Part shown: in pieces, positions 1 through 8,489 of the stretch
Position numbering within the stretch: the first letter of the stretch is position 1
Layout: each line of letters opens with the position of its first letter
DNA from: Microseira wollei NIES-4236
Lineage (GTDB): Bacteria > Cyanobacteriota > Cyanobacteriia > Cyanobacteriales > Aerosakkonemataceae
DNA: 47,454 nucleotides
NCBI RefSeq assembly: GCF_020521235.1
Contig: NZ_BLAY01000071.1
Location: forward strand, 1-47,454
Direction: 5' to 3'
Position numbers and translations under genes: made by a program
Notes under the pieces: model-generated
Told to the model about the DNA's origin: nothing
Seen by the model: only the letters and a program-made list of their open reading frames with translations
Databases searched by the model: none

Positions 1-102
1 AGTGACAAGGGAAAACACATTGAGTAGCCGTGTGCGGGGAAACTCGCAAGCACGGTTTCGGAGGGGAGGGAGAGGTTAGTAATAACCTCCCTCGACCCTA
101 CC
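1..102 (+). ncRNA. 3' end of a group II intron (domains V and VI)
   Basis: Only the 3' tail of the intron is in the window. Domain V reads AGCCGTGTGCGGG-GAAA-CTCGCAAGCACGGTT, about 25-57, with the usual GNRA-type loop and AGC base. It is followed by a domain VI hairpin, about 66-92 (GAGGTTA/TAACCTC), and a terminal CTAC. The coding sequence of a tnpB continues immediately afterwards, so the intron was inserted in that gene. The exact 3' splice point (near 102) is inferred. The catalytic 5' domains and any intron-encoded protein lie left of the window. Confidence 0.8.
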
Positions 103-510
103 CGATGCAAGTGGCGTTTGAGAAACTGCAAGTGAAGAATATGGTGAAGAATCACCATTTAGCTAAGTCTATCAGCGATGCTGCAAGGTCGCAATTTACC
201 GAGTGGTTGGAATATTTGGGCAGGGTTTATGGTCGAGTGGTGGTGGGAGTGCCGCCGCAATATACCAGCCAGAATTGCTCTAGTTGCGGTCAAATGGTGA
301 AGAAGTCGCTGTCTGTTCGTACCCATGTCTGTCAATGTGGCTGCGTACTGGACCGCGACCATAATGCCGCAATCATTATTTTGGATAGGGCGCACCAAAC
401 AGACTGGCTATCAATTAACCAGTACCGTGGGACACACGGGAATTAACGCTTCCGGAGAGAAGATCCTCTACCCAAATTTGGCAACAAGTTTGGGCAAGGT
501 CCCTCGGTGA
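103..510 (+). pseudogene. tnpB: TnpB C-terminal exon, frameshifted
   Basis: This is the 3' part of an IS605/IS1341-type tnpB, an RNA-guided RuvC-like nuclease. The sequence starts just after the RuvC-II glutamate region (VAFEKLQVKNM), then VPPQYTSQNCSSCG and a second Cys pair form the zinc ribbon, and CVLDRDHNAA carries the last RuvC aspartate. Near 385-415 the frame changes: one frame ends in a non-canonical tail at 446, while the neighbouring frame carries the expected TnpB tail (STVGHTGINASGEKILYP) and stops at 510. The gene is therefore interrupted by the intron on the left and frameshifted near its end. No TnpA gene is seen. Confidence 0.85.
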
Positions 511-519
511 ACGAAGAAT

Positions 520-540
520 CCGCCGTCTTTTAAGCGGCGG
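520..540 (+). other. Right-end hairpin of the tnpB element
   Basis: A CCGCCG/CGGCGG stem with a 9-base loop lies just after the tnpB stop codon. Hairpins at this place mark the right end of IS200/IS605 elements and overlap the 3' end of the guide RNA (reRNA/omegaRNA) in TnpB systems. The iscB fragment resumes a few bases to the right, around 550, so the element boundary is close by. Confidence 0.6.
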
Positions 541-549
541 AGTGTCAAA

Positions 550-985
550 CAAACGATTTACCCATGTCTGAATGTTTAGAACACGAGACATGAGACTAGG
601 TGGCAACCAATCATCCTGACGACGACGATTGAGAAATCTTGGCTTACGGTATCTAGTTTTACGTTGGCGGCGACTTCTGCGTTGTTGTCTTCTGCTGGTC
701 AAGGAATCTCTGATTGCAAAACCACGATGTTCTAGTTCAGCCGCCCAGACAATGTTTTTATCTGATACCAAAGCCAAACCAGTGAACCTCGCACCAGGGT
801 CAATCTTAATCCTTAATGGCTTTGTCCGATCGCATCTAACCTCCTTTAAGTCAGATAACTGTGAATGGGTATTGGCGGAATACTGCTGCGTGTTCAGAAA
901 GTAATTTTCTAGCAACAGCCGGGTGAATTGGATTGCATGGATTGCGAGCGCTATCCAATACAAAAACTGCATTTTTCTTTGACAT
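550..985 (-). pseudogene. iscB: IscB N-terminal fragment (PLMP, RuvC-I, bridge helix)
   Basis: IscB is the RNA-guided nuclease ancestral to Cas9. Starting at ATG 985, preceded by AGGAG at normal spacing, the N-terminal part reads as a PLMP domain (VLDSARNPCNPIHP, then AAVFRQYPFTVI). A stop and a frame change follow near 855. The next frame has the RuvC-I motif (KIDPGARFTGLAL), the sequence VWAAELEHRG, and the Arg-rich bridge helix (RRQQRRSRRQRKTRYRKPRF), then WLPPSLMSRVLNIQTWVNRL. The match stops where the tnpB right end begins. HNH and the later RuvC motifs are absent from the window and would be expected left of the tnpB insertion. An omegaRNA would be expected upstream, but only about 80 bases separate this start from the homing-endonuclease gene. 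Confidence 0.85.
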
Positions 986-1067
986 TCAAAACTCCTATTT
1001 CTCGGGTAAATTTCACCGAATAAACCGAAAAATATCTAGCTTTTAAAGAGAATATCTTTACTTGAGG

Positions 1068-1899
1068 TTATGCTTTTCTACTGTCTAAACTAAAAAGTCC
1101 TTCTTTATTTAGACAATCAATGTACCTTTGATATTTTCTGTCCAACCTTAAACCATTTGAGTCTTGGTAAATCCATTCGAGAAAGTTTTTTGCCTTTTGG
1201 CTAGATAAAATTAGTCTGTGCGAGCTTTTTTTCCCTTTATCTTTGGGAAGGCTAGGAACTGGTTCTGGTATTCGTTGGTTAACCTCAGTTAATAAAGAAT
1301 AGGTTCCAGCTATGTAAACGCTAACTACTGGAACGCCATCTTTTTTGCGAAAATACCTGGTTATGCAACCATCGCCATCAAATAAACCTCGAATAAAATG
1401 ACTATTTAGATGAGATGGAATATTTTGGGGATAAAAGGCTGAATTACTTTTTTCAACGTCAAATCCCTTTTCTGTTAAGCTTTTGTGAAGTCTTTTGCTC
1501 GCTGCAATAGTGTACACATCGTTTGGCTTTTTATAAATTTTGTGTTCTGAACCCAATAAATCTCTCCATAGTTCTACCAAGGCTAGTTCTTTGTTGGTAA
1601 ACCCTACCTGATAATCTCGTGAAGTTAAATGTCCATCTGTTCCCTAAAGCATAAGCTTTTTCCGTGTCAATAACATTGAAAAAATCAAAATTATGCGTTT
1701 GGTTGCGACCAATTACTTCCTTTCTTTTTACTTCTCCCTTGCCAAGCTTTTTCTTTGGCAATTTGAGATACTCAATTTGATTTTTAATCGGCTGGCAGGT
1801 AAATTTACCTGCCAATAGATCTTCTCATTCATAAATATTTAATGAACTAGAATTTGCTGGGAGCAAAGCAATATCTTTTTCTGACCAAACTTTTGGCAT
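1068..1899 (-). pseudogene. LAGLIDADG-type homing endonuclease, degenerate
   Basis: The likely start is ATG 1899 (MPKVWSEKDIALL). This is followed by an in-frame TGA after NIYE, then LLAGKFTCQPIKNQ and a basic segment up to VIDTEKAYALG. Here the frame shifts (near 1640) inside the first LAGLIDADG helix. The other frame continues TDGHLTSRDYQVGFTNKELA into the C-terminal part, where HFIRGLFDGDGCI is a clear second LAGLIDADG motif. The C-terminal frame ends at 1068. With one nonsense codon and one frameshift the gene is probably dead. It lies 82 bases upstream of iscB on the same strand, consistent with a selfish-gene cluster. A free-standing rather than intein form is inferred because no host exon flanks it. 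Confidence 0.8.
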
Positions 1900-2330
1900 A
1901 TTCTTAAAATTGAAACGTCATTGTTGTTGTAAGCTATACTAGCTTTCTTCTGCTGATTAGCCGTACTATGAGCCAAAGTTATCTAAGCTTGTTATGTCAG
2001 CCACACTGCCTAAACCCAACTCGGACGTTTAATGACTGGCAGCAGAGCAAAGAACTGTTGAAGCATTCTTTGGTGCTATGACCTAGATAACGTAGTCAAT
2101 TAAGACTTAGACGGGTCAACTATGGACTTGTTTTCAAGCCCCCACTAGAATCTTTGATTTAGTGATGGGTCGTTGACCAGGCTTGTACATTATTCAAAAG
2201 TATCCTCAAAACTTTCTTTTTGTGGTCCATCGAGTTTAATTTCAGAAACGTTTTCGCAACGCAGCATTCTCAGTCTTAGGGGGATATTATTGCCTGCCCC
2301 TAACTGGTTATTTAACTTTCGAGGGGGTTT
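1900..2330. other. Gene-free stretch with a possible decayed IS end
   Basis: No convincing coding sequence is seen. Around 2111-2183 the sequence can fold: GGTCAAC and GTTGACC pair, and inside them ACTA and TAGT pair next to a CAAGCCCCC run. This resembles a right end of an IS605-like element. No tnpB adjoins it, so it may be a solitary remnant. Confidence 0.3.
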
Positions 2331-2390
2331 GGGGGAGCTATAATTCCCACGTCCTACCCGATAGGGAGGCGTGGGAATTATAGCTCCCCC
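2331..2390. repeat. Long perfect hairpin
   Basis: Two 21-base arms, 2331-2351 and 2370-2390, are perfect inverted copies (GGGGGAGCTATAATTCCCACG). The 18-base centre pairs further (CCTACCC and GGGAGG with one bulged A). The structure is far stronger than a typical terminator and has no T tail. It could be the end of a mobile element or a small transposed palindrome. Confidence 0.75.
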
Positions 2391-2465
2391 AAGCTGATTT
2401 TATAAAGGTCTTTCCCGGTAAAATCAGCAGCAAATATAGGGTTATAGTCGAGTATTTTTATGTTA

Positions 2466-2609
2466 TAATTAACTCAAGTTGCTAGTTATCTCTCTCACAG
2501 CGGCTCATGGCTAATGGCTAATGGCGAGATTGGTAAAAATCCAAGATTAGCAATTAGCAATTAGCACTTAGCAACGCCAAAGTTTATAACTAGCAACTTG
2601 CGTTAATTA
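2466..2609. repeat. MITE-like repeat, copy 1
   Basis: The element is bounded by long inverted arms: AACTCAAGTTGCTAGTTAT on the left and ATAACTAGCAACTTGCGTT on the right. The interior has GGCTAATGGCTAATGG facing TTAGCAATTAGCAATTAGC, which also pair. A second copy with the same arms and same interior design lies at 45867-46028. There is no coding capacity. It stands directly upstream of the tnpB start at 2615, where the left end of that element is expected. Confidence 0.75.
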
Positions 2610-2614
2610 GTAGT

Positions 2615-3314
2615 ATGACTCTCATCATGAACTACTGCTACCGAATTTATCCCGACGCCATCCAAGAGCAGACAATGCTTCATTGGTTGGAAATATCGCG
2701 CAAGGTATATAACTACGCTTGGCGGGAAATCAAGGATTGGGTCAATTCGCGTAAGTGTAGTTTGGACTATTGTTCGCTGGAGCGAGAATATATCGTTCCT
2801 GCTGATAAACCGTTCCCCACTTACTACATCCAGCAGAATGCACTTCCCAAAGCGAAGGAAGAAAGAATTCCCCCAATTGGGTGAAGCACCTTCTCAGGTT
2901 CTGCAGACCACGATTCGTCGGTTGCATGATGCTTGGAACTACTTCCAAGAGAGAGGATTTGGCTTTCCACGCTTCTTGAAGTTTGGACAAATGAAGTCCA
3001 TGTTCCTCAATTCAAGACTAATCCGATTACAGGGTGGCAAATTAGTCTGCCCAAAGTCGGGAAAATACCCATCAATTTGCATCGACCTATCCCAGAAGGG
3101 TTTGCGATCAAACAGGCACGGGTATTGAGGAAAGCGGATAGATGGGAAGTGGTTATCACCATAGAGTCTGACGTATCGATACCAGATGCCCAACCTCATC
3201 GAGATGCACGCTCGTATCGATATGGGATGGGAAAAGTTTTTGACAACCTCTGATAGAGAGTTGATTGCTAGACCTCGATTCCTGACCGAGTTGTACCGCC
3301 AGCTGAAATTGCTG
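2615..3314 (+). pseudogene. tnpB: TnpB 5' exon, interrupted by a group II intron
   Basis: N-terminal TnpB starts at ATG 2615 or 2630 (MNYCYRIYPDAIQEQTMLHW). The reading frame shifts near 2850 and again near 2990, then near 3210. The last segment reads IDMGWEKFLTTSDRELIARP, the RuvC-I region with its catalytic Asp, then FLTELYRQLKLL. The intron follows at 3315. Joined to the exon at 5764 the protein continues QRNYARTKRGSKNREKA, which fits the usual TnpB sequence between RuvC-I and RuvC-II. At least three frameshifts make the gene non-functional even if the intron splices. Confidence 0.85.
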
Positions 3315-5763
3315 GTGTGACTCGTTTCCTCAAAAACGGAGGCAATTGTGCCAACAAAGTGTGGAGGAATCAAGGAACTAGCCTCTCGTATCGGCTAGAA
3401 CGAACCTGGAAAACTTGATAACCATGAGGGTGTAAATCCCTCCCCATAGGTGCAGTGGTGACAGCATCACCCCCATAAATGAGAGTAGCGACCTCAATTG
3501 TGAAACAAAGTGAAAAGGAGGTAACTGGTAGCCTAAACCGGAATCCCTTCTAGCAAAGAGCCTATGAGTAACGAAAGTGAAGATGTGACTGAACTACCGT
3601 TATCAGCAACCAGTGTAAAGGCTGACACACTGGAGCCAAAAGGCAAAGGATAGGGAGTTGGCGTTTCAGCAAGCGACTAATAAGCACTTGCCAAAAACCC
3701 GGTAGAGAGCATCACTCTAAAGGTTCAAACAATGGTTATCACGAACGAAGTAACCTCTATGTTTCTCTCAGGAAAGGTCGATACCTGAGTAGGTGCTAAC
3801 CAGATGAAATACAGAGAAAGGATTGAATCAGAAGCCAACGCCCTCTTGTAATGAGGGGGATACGCTAACAGATTCACGCAGATTTGGAAGATATAGGCAC
3901 AAATAGCAATTGATATGTCTAATACAGAGTCAAATAAGACGACTGTGGAATGGAAAGACATCCCTTGGCGAAAAATTGAAAGGGTGGTCTTCAAGTTGCA
4001 AAAGCGCATAGATCAAGCATCTCAACGTGGAGACGTTCGAGCAGTCCGCAGGCTGCAAAAAACCTTGATCAAGTCTTGGTCAGCTAAGGTCTTAGCCGTG
4101 GAACGGGTAACTCAGGATAATCAGGGCAAGAAAACTGCCGGAGTTGACGGGATGAAAAGTCTTACCCCAAAACAAAGGATAGAACTTGTAAACCAACTGA
4201 GGTTAAACCGAAAGGCTAAACCAACGAGAAGGGTATGGATACCCAAACCTGGAACAGAGGAAAAGCGCCCATTAGGGATACCTACAATGTACGACAGGGC
4301 AACCCAAGCCCTGGCAAAAGCTGCCTGAGAGTTGGAATGGGAAGCTAAATTCGAGCCAAATTCCTTCGGATTTCGACCAGGACGCTCATGCCATGACGCG
4401 GTTGAGCAGATATTCCAAACAATTAAGCAGAAAGCCAAATATGTGCTGGACGCTGATATTGCCAAATGCTTTGACCAAATTGACCATGAGGCACTACTAA
4501 GAAAACTAAATACATTTCCCACCCTACGCCGACAAATCAAGGCATGGTTAAAAGCGGGAGTGATTGACTCGAGCGAATACACCAATCGCCACAAAAGCCG
4601 AACAGTTGACCCAACACTTAAAGCGACACCGCAAGGTGGGGTGATTTCCCCCCTTCTTGCTAATATCGCCCTTCACGGTATGGAAACAGCGCTATTAGGA
4701 GCATTCCCCAAAAGAAACGCACCTAATATTATCAGATACCCAGAGGATTTCGTTGTCCTGCATGAAAACCTTACCGTCGTTCAAGAATGTCAACAAATAG
4801 TAGCCGAATCGTTGAAATGCATGGGTCTGGAATTGCAGCCCAGTCAAACACGAATCTCACATACCAAGTATGAAGGAAACGTGGGTTTTGATTTCCTCGG
4901 ATTCAATATCCGACAACATCCAGTCGGTAAATATCAGACTGGGAAAGTAACAGGAAAACCACTAGGGTTCAAAACCATCATCACCCCAAGTAAAGAGAAG
5001 CTAAAAGCTCACACCGATGACATAGGAACCATCATTAGGCCAAATAAATCAGCCTCACAAGCTGAACTAATTGCAAAAATCAACCCAATAATCAGGGGAT
5101 GGTCAAATTACTATTCCTCAGTTGTGAGTCAGGCATCCTACTCAAAAGCGGATCCCATAACTTATGATCAACTCAGAACTTGGGCAGACCACCGTCATCC
5201 CGATAAATCAAAAACATGGGTATCTAAAAGATACTGGCACAAAATAGGGACGAAAAGTTGGGGATTTGCAACAAGAAATGAAGCAGGGATGCAACTCCTT
5301 CGCCATGCAGATCCCCCCATAAAGAGGCAGGTTCAAATACGGGAACGCAGCCCATACGACGGGGACTGGGTTTACTGGAGCAATAGACGAGGAAATTATC
5401 CCGGTACTCCAAAAGCAGTAGCCGCCCTGATAAAATCTCAAAATGGCAAATGCTCTCACTGCGGACAGTACTTTGCATCAGATTCTCTCATTGAAGTACA
5501 TCATAAGGATAAGAATCGAGCTTTCAATAAGAAAGAGAATCTGACATTAGTACATAGACACTGCCACGATATCATCCACGGTGCAGCGAATGAAGTGTTA
5601 GAAGAAAGATGGCTTGATGAACACCCTTTCTAACCCCCTGGGCCCAACAAGGGTAAGATGTATGTGTGACAAACACCAAGTCTTTGAGGAGCCGTGTGAT
5701 TCGAAAGATTCACGCACGGTTTTGAAGACCAGTGCAGATGGTGACACCTGTACTGAGTTCAAC
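3315..5763 (+). mobile_element. Group II intron, chloroplast-like (CL) type
   Basis: The 5' end is GTGTGACTCG (3315), matching the GUGYG rule, followed by a structured leader to about 3914, the intron-encoded protein 3915-5633, and a 3' tail. Domain V is about 5690-5725 (GAGCCGTGTGATTCGAAAG, then CACGCACGG) and domain VI about 5730-5750. The exons join exactly as LKLL-QRNY in TnpB, which fixes both ends to within a base or two. The length is 2449 bases. Class is inferred from the sequence style and the HNH-bearing protein. Insertion was in the tnpB coding strand, sense orientation. Confidence 0.85.
3915..5633 (+). pseudogene. ltrA: Group II intron reverse transcriptase/maturase (RT-X-HNH)
   Basis: The protein would be 572 residues, but one TGA at 4326-4328 interrupts the frame. 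Before it is the RT-0/1 region (GKKTAGVDGM, RRVWIPKPG, RPLGIPTMYDRATQALAK). After it come FEPNSFGFRPGRSCHDA, the RT core, and TPQGGVISPLLANIALHGM. The catalytic motif, normally YADD, reads YPED (residues about 275-278, bases 4737-4748), so the first catalytic aspartate is a glutamate. A maturase (X) region follows (IRGWSNYYSSV), then an HNH domain with C-X2-C (CSHCG) and HHKDKNRAFN...HCH. Both the stop codon and the altered active site argue that it no longer works. Its role had been intron splicing and retrotransposition. Confidence 0.9.
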
Positions 5764-6336
5764 CAACGCAACTATGCCAGAACGAAAAGGGGTTCTAAGA
5801 ATCGCGAGAAGGCTCTCTTCAAGGTTGCCAGATTCCACAATCACATCGCTAGTGTTCGGAAAGATTGGCAGTTCAAACTGGCTAACCATCTGTGTACCAA
5901 AGAAGGCATAGGGATGGTTTTTGTTGAGGATTTGAATCTTCAGGCCATGTCTGGAGGAATGTTGAGAAAACATACTCTGGATGCTGCTTTCGGTCAGTTC
6001 CTCAACAAGCTTGCATGGGTGGCAAAGAAACATCAATTCTACTTTGCCCGTGTCAACCCGGATGGAACGTCTCAAACCTGCCCTAAATGTGGAACACATA
6101 CGGGTAAAAAAGACCTTTCTGAACGAATCCATAAGTGCGATGTTTGTGGGTATGAAACAGATAGAGATCGTGCAGCATCAGAAGTAATCAGATTGCGTGG
6201 TCTGGATAACTTGAGTACCCAGGGACTCTGCGGAATAGAAAACGCCTATGCAGTCGGTCTGCCGGGGGTGGAGGAAACTCCATCTAGGTCAGAGGCGCCA
6301 CCTCGTAAGAGAAAAACTAGGAATGCCAAATCGTGA
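5764..6336 (+). pseudogene. tnpB: TnpB 3' exon
   Basis: This is the continuation of the 2615 gene after the intron. It holds the RuvC-II glutamate (MVFVEDLNLQAM), the zinc ribbon (SQTCPKCGTHTGKKDLS, then HKCDVCG), and the third RuvC motif (YETDRDRAASEVI). A basic C-terminal tail ends at 6336. This exon is open and well conserved, in contrast with the 5' exon, which has three frameshifts. It encodes the C-terminal half of the RNA-guided nuclease, and a right-end hairpin follows directly. Confidence 0.85.
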
Positions 6337-6346
6337 GGTTTGGAAG

Positions 6347-6375
6347 CCTACACTTACCCGTCAGGGAAGTGTAGG
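6347..6375 (+). other. Right-end hairpin of the second tnpB element
   Basis: CCTACACTT pairs with AAGTGTAGG around an 11-base loop, 11 bases after the tnpB stop. The same layout is seen at 11006-11034, 14556-14585 and 43900-43927 next to the other tnpB genes, which supports a shared family of ends. Confidence 0.7.
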
Positions 6376-6590
6376 AGGATGTCACCCAACCAATACACTC
6401 CCGCTCTGCGCCATCTTTTGAATAATGGCAAGCCATAATTTTGATTGGTTGCCCAATTTTTGATAAATTGCCTTCTGAGTCAGCAATTGTATCAATCAAA
6501 TTCTCGTGAAATGAGCGATCATAATTTGGAATGTCAGCAACCTTCGATGACTTTTTCCTGCGACAGGTTTTGCACTGTTGTACGTGTATT
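6376..6590 (-). pseudogene. Coding remnant cut by the tnpB element
   Basis: Reading leftwards, an open frame gives CKTCRRKKSS, then VADIPNYDRSFHENLIDTI and KIMACHYSKDGAERECIGW, ending where the right end of the tnpB element begins. It has no start codon in frame. It looks like the interior of a gene split by the insertion. A possible continuation beyond the other side of the element (about 2393-2466, minus strand) reads ILDYNPIFAADFTGKDLYK. The joining is a guess, and the family is not recognised. Confidence 0.4.
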
Positions 6591-6681
6591 ATTTCCAGAT
6601 TTTATTGTTCAGGTTAATCAAAATTTCAGTCACATAACATTAATTTTTGCTATGGCGGTAGCGAACCGCCGATTACGCTAT

Positions 6682-7413
6682 TTAGTCCAAGGATTCAATT
6701 CCATTTGGCAGTTTAAAACCAGGCGGCATAACCCACAAATGATAAGCATTCATATCATTTACAAGCTCTGACATTGGTGGATAAACTTCAACTGATCCCT
6801 CGCTTCCCACTAACTCATTTTTAATCTGCTGCCAAGTTGCCCATTGGTCATTAATTCGCTTCCCATTGTGTTGTGTACCCATTAAATGGTTAACAATTAC
6901 CCACTCGGTTTGGCGAGCAAAAAACATTACACGAAATTGGTTGTTATAGCAGAAACTCTGGCAATTTGGTACTGTTCCCTGAGCGCTAACCAGTTTCTTT
7001 TTAGCTTCGATTTCTGATGGCGGAACCCAAATCCATTCATTGGTTTTGGAAAATCCTTTGTTAAATGCTTTCATTGCTAACCTCAAACAAGCTTGTCCAG
7101 CACTCAAACCAGATTCCCAGTCAAGTTCGGATTGAATAATCAGGTTTTTAATGCGATTTATTTCGCTTTCAAATTGTGACTGTTCTTCAAAATGGTCTAG
7201 GTCTTTAAAGAAAAGCGCTCCATCGCATATCGCATCTAGACCTAGCTCCTGATACCCAAATCCAAGTAGCCAATCACCCACTTGTTCTGTGAGGTCTTCA
7301 ATAACGACAAAATTATCGCTATTACCGCAGTACCAGAATCCGTCAGCCAACAATTTTTCAGCAACAAATTTTGCTTTCCCGAAGAGCCAGCACGGAAAGT
7401 CAATATTGCCCAT
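6682..7413 (-). CDS. Hypothetical protein with DUF7694-like C-terminal region
   Basis: The 243-residue protein starts at ATG 7413. The N-terminal half is acidic and unfamiliar. The C-terminal part (WATWQQIKNELVG, VEVYPPMSELVNDMNAYHLW, VMPPG) resembles the DUF7694 family of phage and mobile-element proteins, in which W, EVYP and HLW are the recognisable positions; this assignment is from memory. It has no signal peptide or membrane segment. It is the last gene of a leftward series that begins at 13066. A hairpin leader at 7436-7478, copied upstream of the gene at 7801-7947, precedes it. Confidence 0.6.
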   Translation of the reverse strand: MGNIDFPCWLFGKAKFVAEKLLADGFWYCGNSDNFVVIEDLTEQVGDWLLGFGYQELGLDAICDGALFFKDLDHFEEQSQFESEINRIKNLIIQSELDWESGLSAGQACLRLAMKAFNKGFSKTNEWIWVPPSEIEAKKKLVSAQGTVPNCQSFCYNNQFRVMFFARQTEWVIVNHLMGTQHNGKRINDQWATWQQIKNELVGSEGSVEVYPPMSELVNDMNAYHLWVMPPGFKLPNGIESLD

Positions 7414-7435
7414 AAACCAACCTCATCAGAAATAA

Positions 7436-7478
7436 ATGTTCTTGACTCCCACCAGAAAGTCAAATTCAAAAAGCGTTA
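7436..7478 (-). promoter_or_regulatory. Hairpin leader, copy B
   Basis: On the minus strand the block reads CTTTTTGAATTTGACTTTC, then TGGT, then GGGAGTCAAGAACATT. TTGACTT(T/C)C pairs with GGGAGTCAA. The same block, with a few changes that keep the pairing, stands at 7962-8004. Both copies lie between the 3' end of a small gene ending in an ALE(Q/E)K(L/I)-type tail and the start of the next gene, so a leader or intergenic regulatory structure is likely. Confidence 0.45.
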
Positions 7479-7481
7479 GCA

Positions 7482-7615
7482 TTAGTTATTTTTGTGAAAT
7501 GCCTCATTTAATTTTTGTTCAAGAGCAGTAACAGGTATAGCGATTTGCTGTGAGGGTAACTGAGCTTCACGCGCAGCGGAAGGAAGGCATATCCCTGTAA
7601 CTCATTGGGATTCAT
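7482..7615 (-). pseudogene. Small gene disrupted by a 29-bp repeat
   Basis: From ATG 7615 the frame reads MNPNELQ and then enters a 29-base repeat (7566-7594). If exactly these 29 bases are removed, the frame continues AQLPSQQIAIPVTALEQKL and NEAFHKNN to the stop at 7482, giving 34 residues. The tail resembles that of the gene at 8019-8332 (ALEEKINSAFSGDS), so the two may be related. No function is known. Confidence 0.45.
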
Positions 7616-7664
7616 GAATATTTGGTGGGAGCGACCCACCATAGACGCTAGTAACCTTTTGTAA

Positions 7665-7811
7665 TTAACCTTCATCAGCAAATAGTTCTGGACTACGCCT
7701 GTAGTCCTCATGGGTATAGTCTTCTAAGCGCCTTAACCCGTTAAAAGAGGAGTAATACCCTTTGTATTGTTGCCTTTCGTTGTATTGATCTTCACGGCAT
7801 TTAGCTAGCAC
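7665..7811 (-). CDS. Small ORF, 48 residues
   Basis: From GTG 7811 the frame reads VLAKCREDQYNERQQYKGYY, then SSFNGLRRLEDYTHEDYRRS, to TAA at 7665. Its start overlaps the last codons of the upstream small gene (7801-7947) by 11 bases, which suggests coupled translation. It is rich in Tyr, Arg and Glu and has no recognised family. It may be a real gene or part of a decayed larger one. Confidence 0.35.
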   Translation of the reverse strand: MLAKCREDQYNERQQYKGYYSSFNGLRRLEDYTHEDYRRSPELFADEG

Positions 7812-7947
7812 ATAGAAGTTCTTTACTGCCTTCTACCACATACATCCATCGCAATTGGGCTTTCTTGCCAGATGTTTCTTTTCCTTTTTGCCAGCAATGC
7901 CAGCAAACATTTCGATCGCTTGGCATAGGATCTCTGTTAAAACTCAC
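7801..7947 (-). CDS. Small Cys/Trp-containing protein, 48 residues
   Basis: The start chosen is GTG 7945-7947, because GGAG lies 7 bases upstream; a GTG at 7983 would give 60 residues but runs through the hairpin leader. The protein has a CWHCW motif, a possible metal site, and a KKAQLRWMYVVEG segment. It is unknown to me and has no membrane segment. It lies in the leftward series between the broken gene 8019-8332 and the overlapping small ORF 7665-7811. Confidence 0.4.
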   Translation of the reverse strand: MSFNRDPMPSDRNVCWHCWQKGKETSGKKAQLRWMYVVEGSKELLCAS

Positions 7948-7961
7948 TTTGTATCTCCATA

Positions 7962-8004
7962 GATGAATGTTCTTGACTCCCACGAGGAAGTCAAAGCCAA
8001 AAAG
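7962..8004 (-). promoter_or_regulatory. Hairpin leader, copy A
   Basis: The minus strand reads GCTTTTTGGCTTTGACTTCC, TCGT, GGGAGTCAAGAACATT. The 9-base stem TTGACTTCC/GGGAGTCAA matches the copy at 7436-7478. It lies between a broken gene and the RBS of the small gene at 7947. Confidence 0.45.
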
Positions 8005-8018
8005 CTAAGCCATGTTTT

Positions 8019-8332
8019 TCAAGAATCGCCTGAAAATGCAGAGTTAATTTTTTCTTCAAGAGCAGTAGCAATTATAGCGTTCGCGCAGCGTCAGGGAGGC
8101 GCATCGCCTGTAAAGTTACTGCTTCATCGGTTCTTTCTACCAGTGAACATAACTGATTGTTGTTAGAAACATCAAACAGTTCTTCAGCTATTATTCTAGC
8201 TTGAGGATTGTTTTGTTTAACAGCAGACCAAATAATTGACGCGAAGCCCCAACTATTGATGACTGCCCGGTCGTCTGACGAAGTTTTAACGAGAGCAACT
8301 TCAGTTAAATGATGAAATTATTCAAAGTTCAT
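8019..8332 (-). pseudogene. Small island gene, disrupted by a 29-bp repeat
   Basis: From ATG 8332 the frame reads MNFE, a TAA, then FHHLTEVALVKTSSDDRAVI, NSWGFASIIWSAVKQNNPQA and RIIAEELFDVSNNNQLCSLV. It then enters a 29-base repeat at 8079-8107. Removing the 29 bases restores AIIATALEEKINSAFSGDS and a stop at 8019; the corrected length, 285 bases, is divisible by 3. The early TAA is a second lesion. The protein is not recognised. It sits just downstream of the AAA+ gene on the same strand. Confidence 0.6.
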
Positions 8333-8489
8333 CAAGGTAATTTGCCTCGTAGATAATTTAGCTGTTATAAGTTGAGTTTTAGTTGATAGTTTTGGTTAGT
8401 ATTTTACCTGGGTTACTCCAAGTAAAACCGTGGGCAGGAAAGGTTTTATTTCCGTTGCAATCGCCTGAAATGTTCGTTAAATCAAAGCT

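Noticed and set aside
4326-4328. TGA in the intron RT as a recoded codon
   Set aside because: The catalytic YADD motif is also changed to YPED, so loss of function explains the stop better than recoding.
6445-6771. 108-residue plus-strand frame (MVAQFLINCLLSQQLYQSNS)
   Set aside because: It lies opposite the remnant frame on the minus strand and the 3' end of the DUF7694-like gene, and has no family or start signal support.
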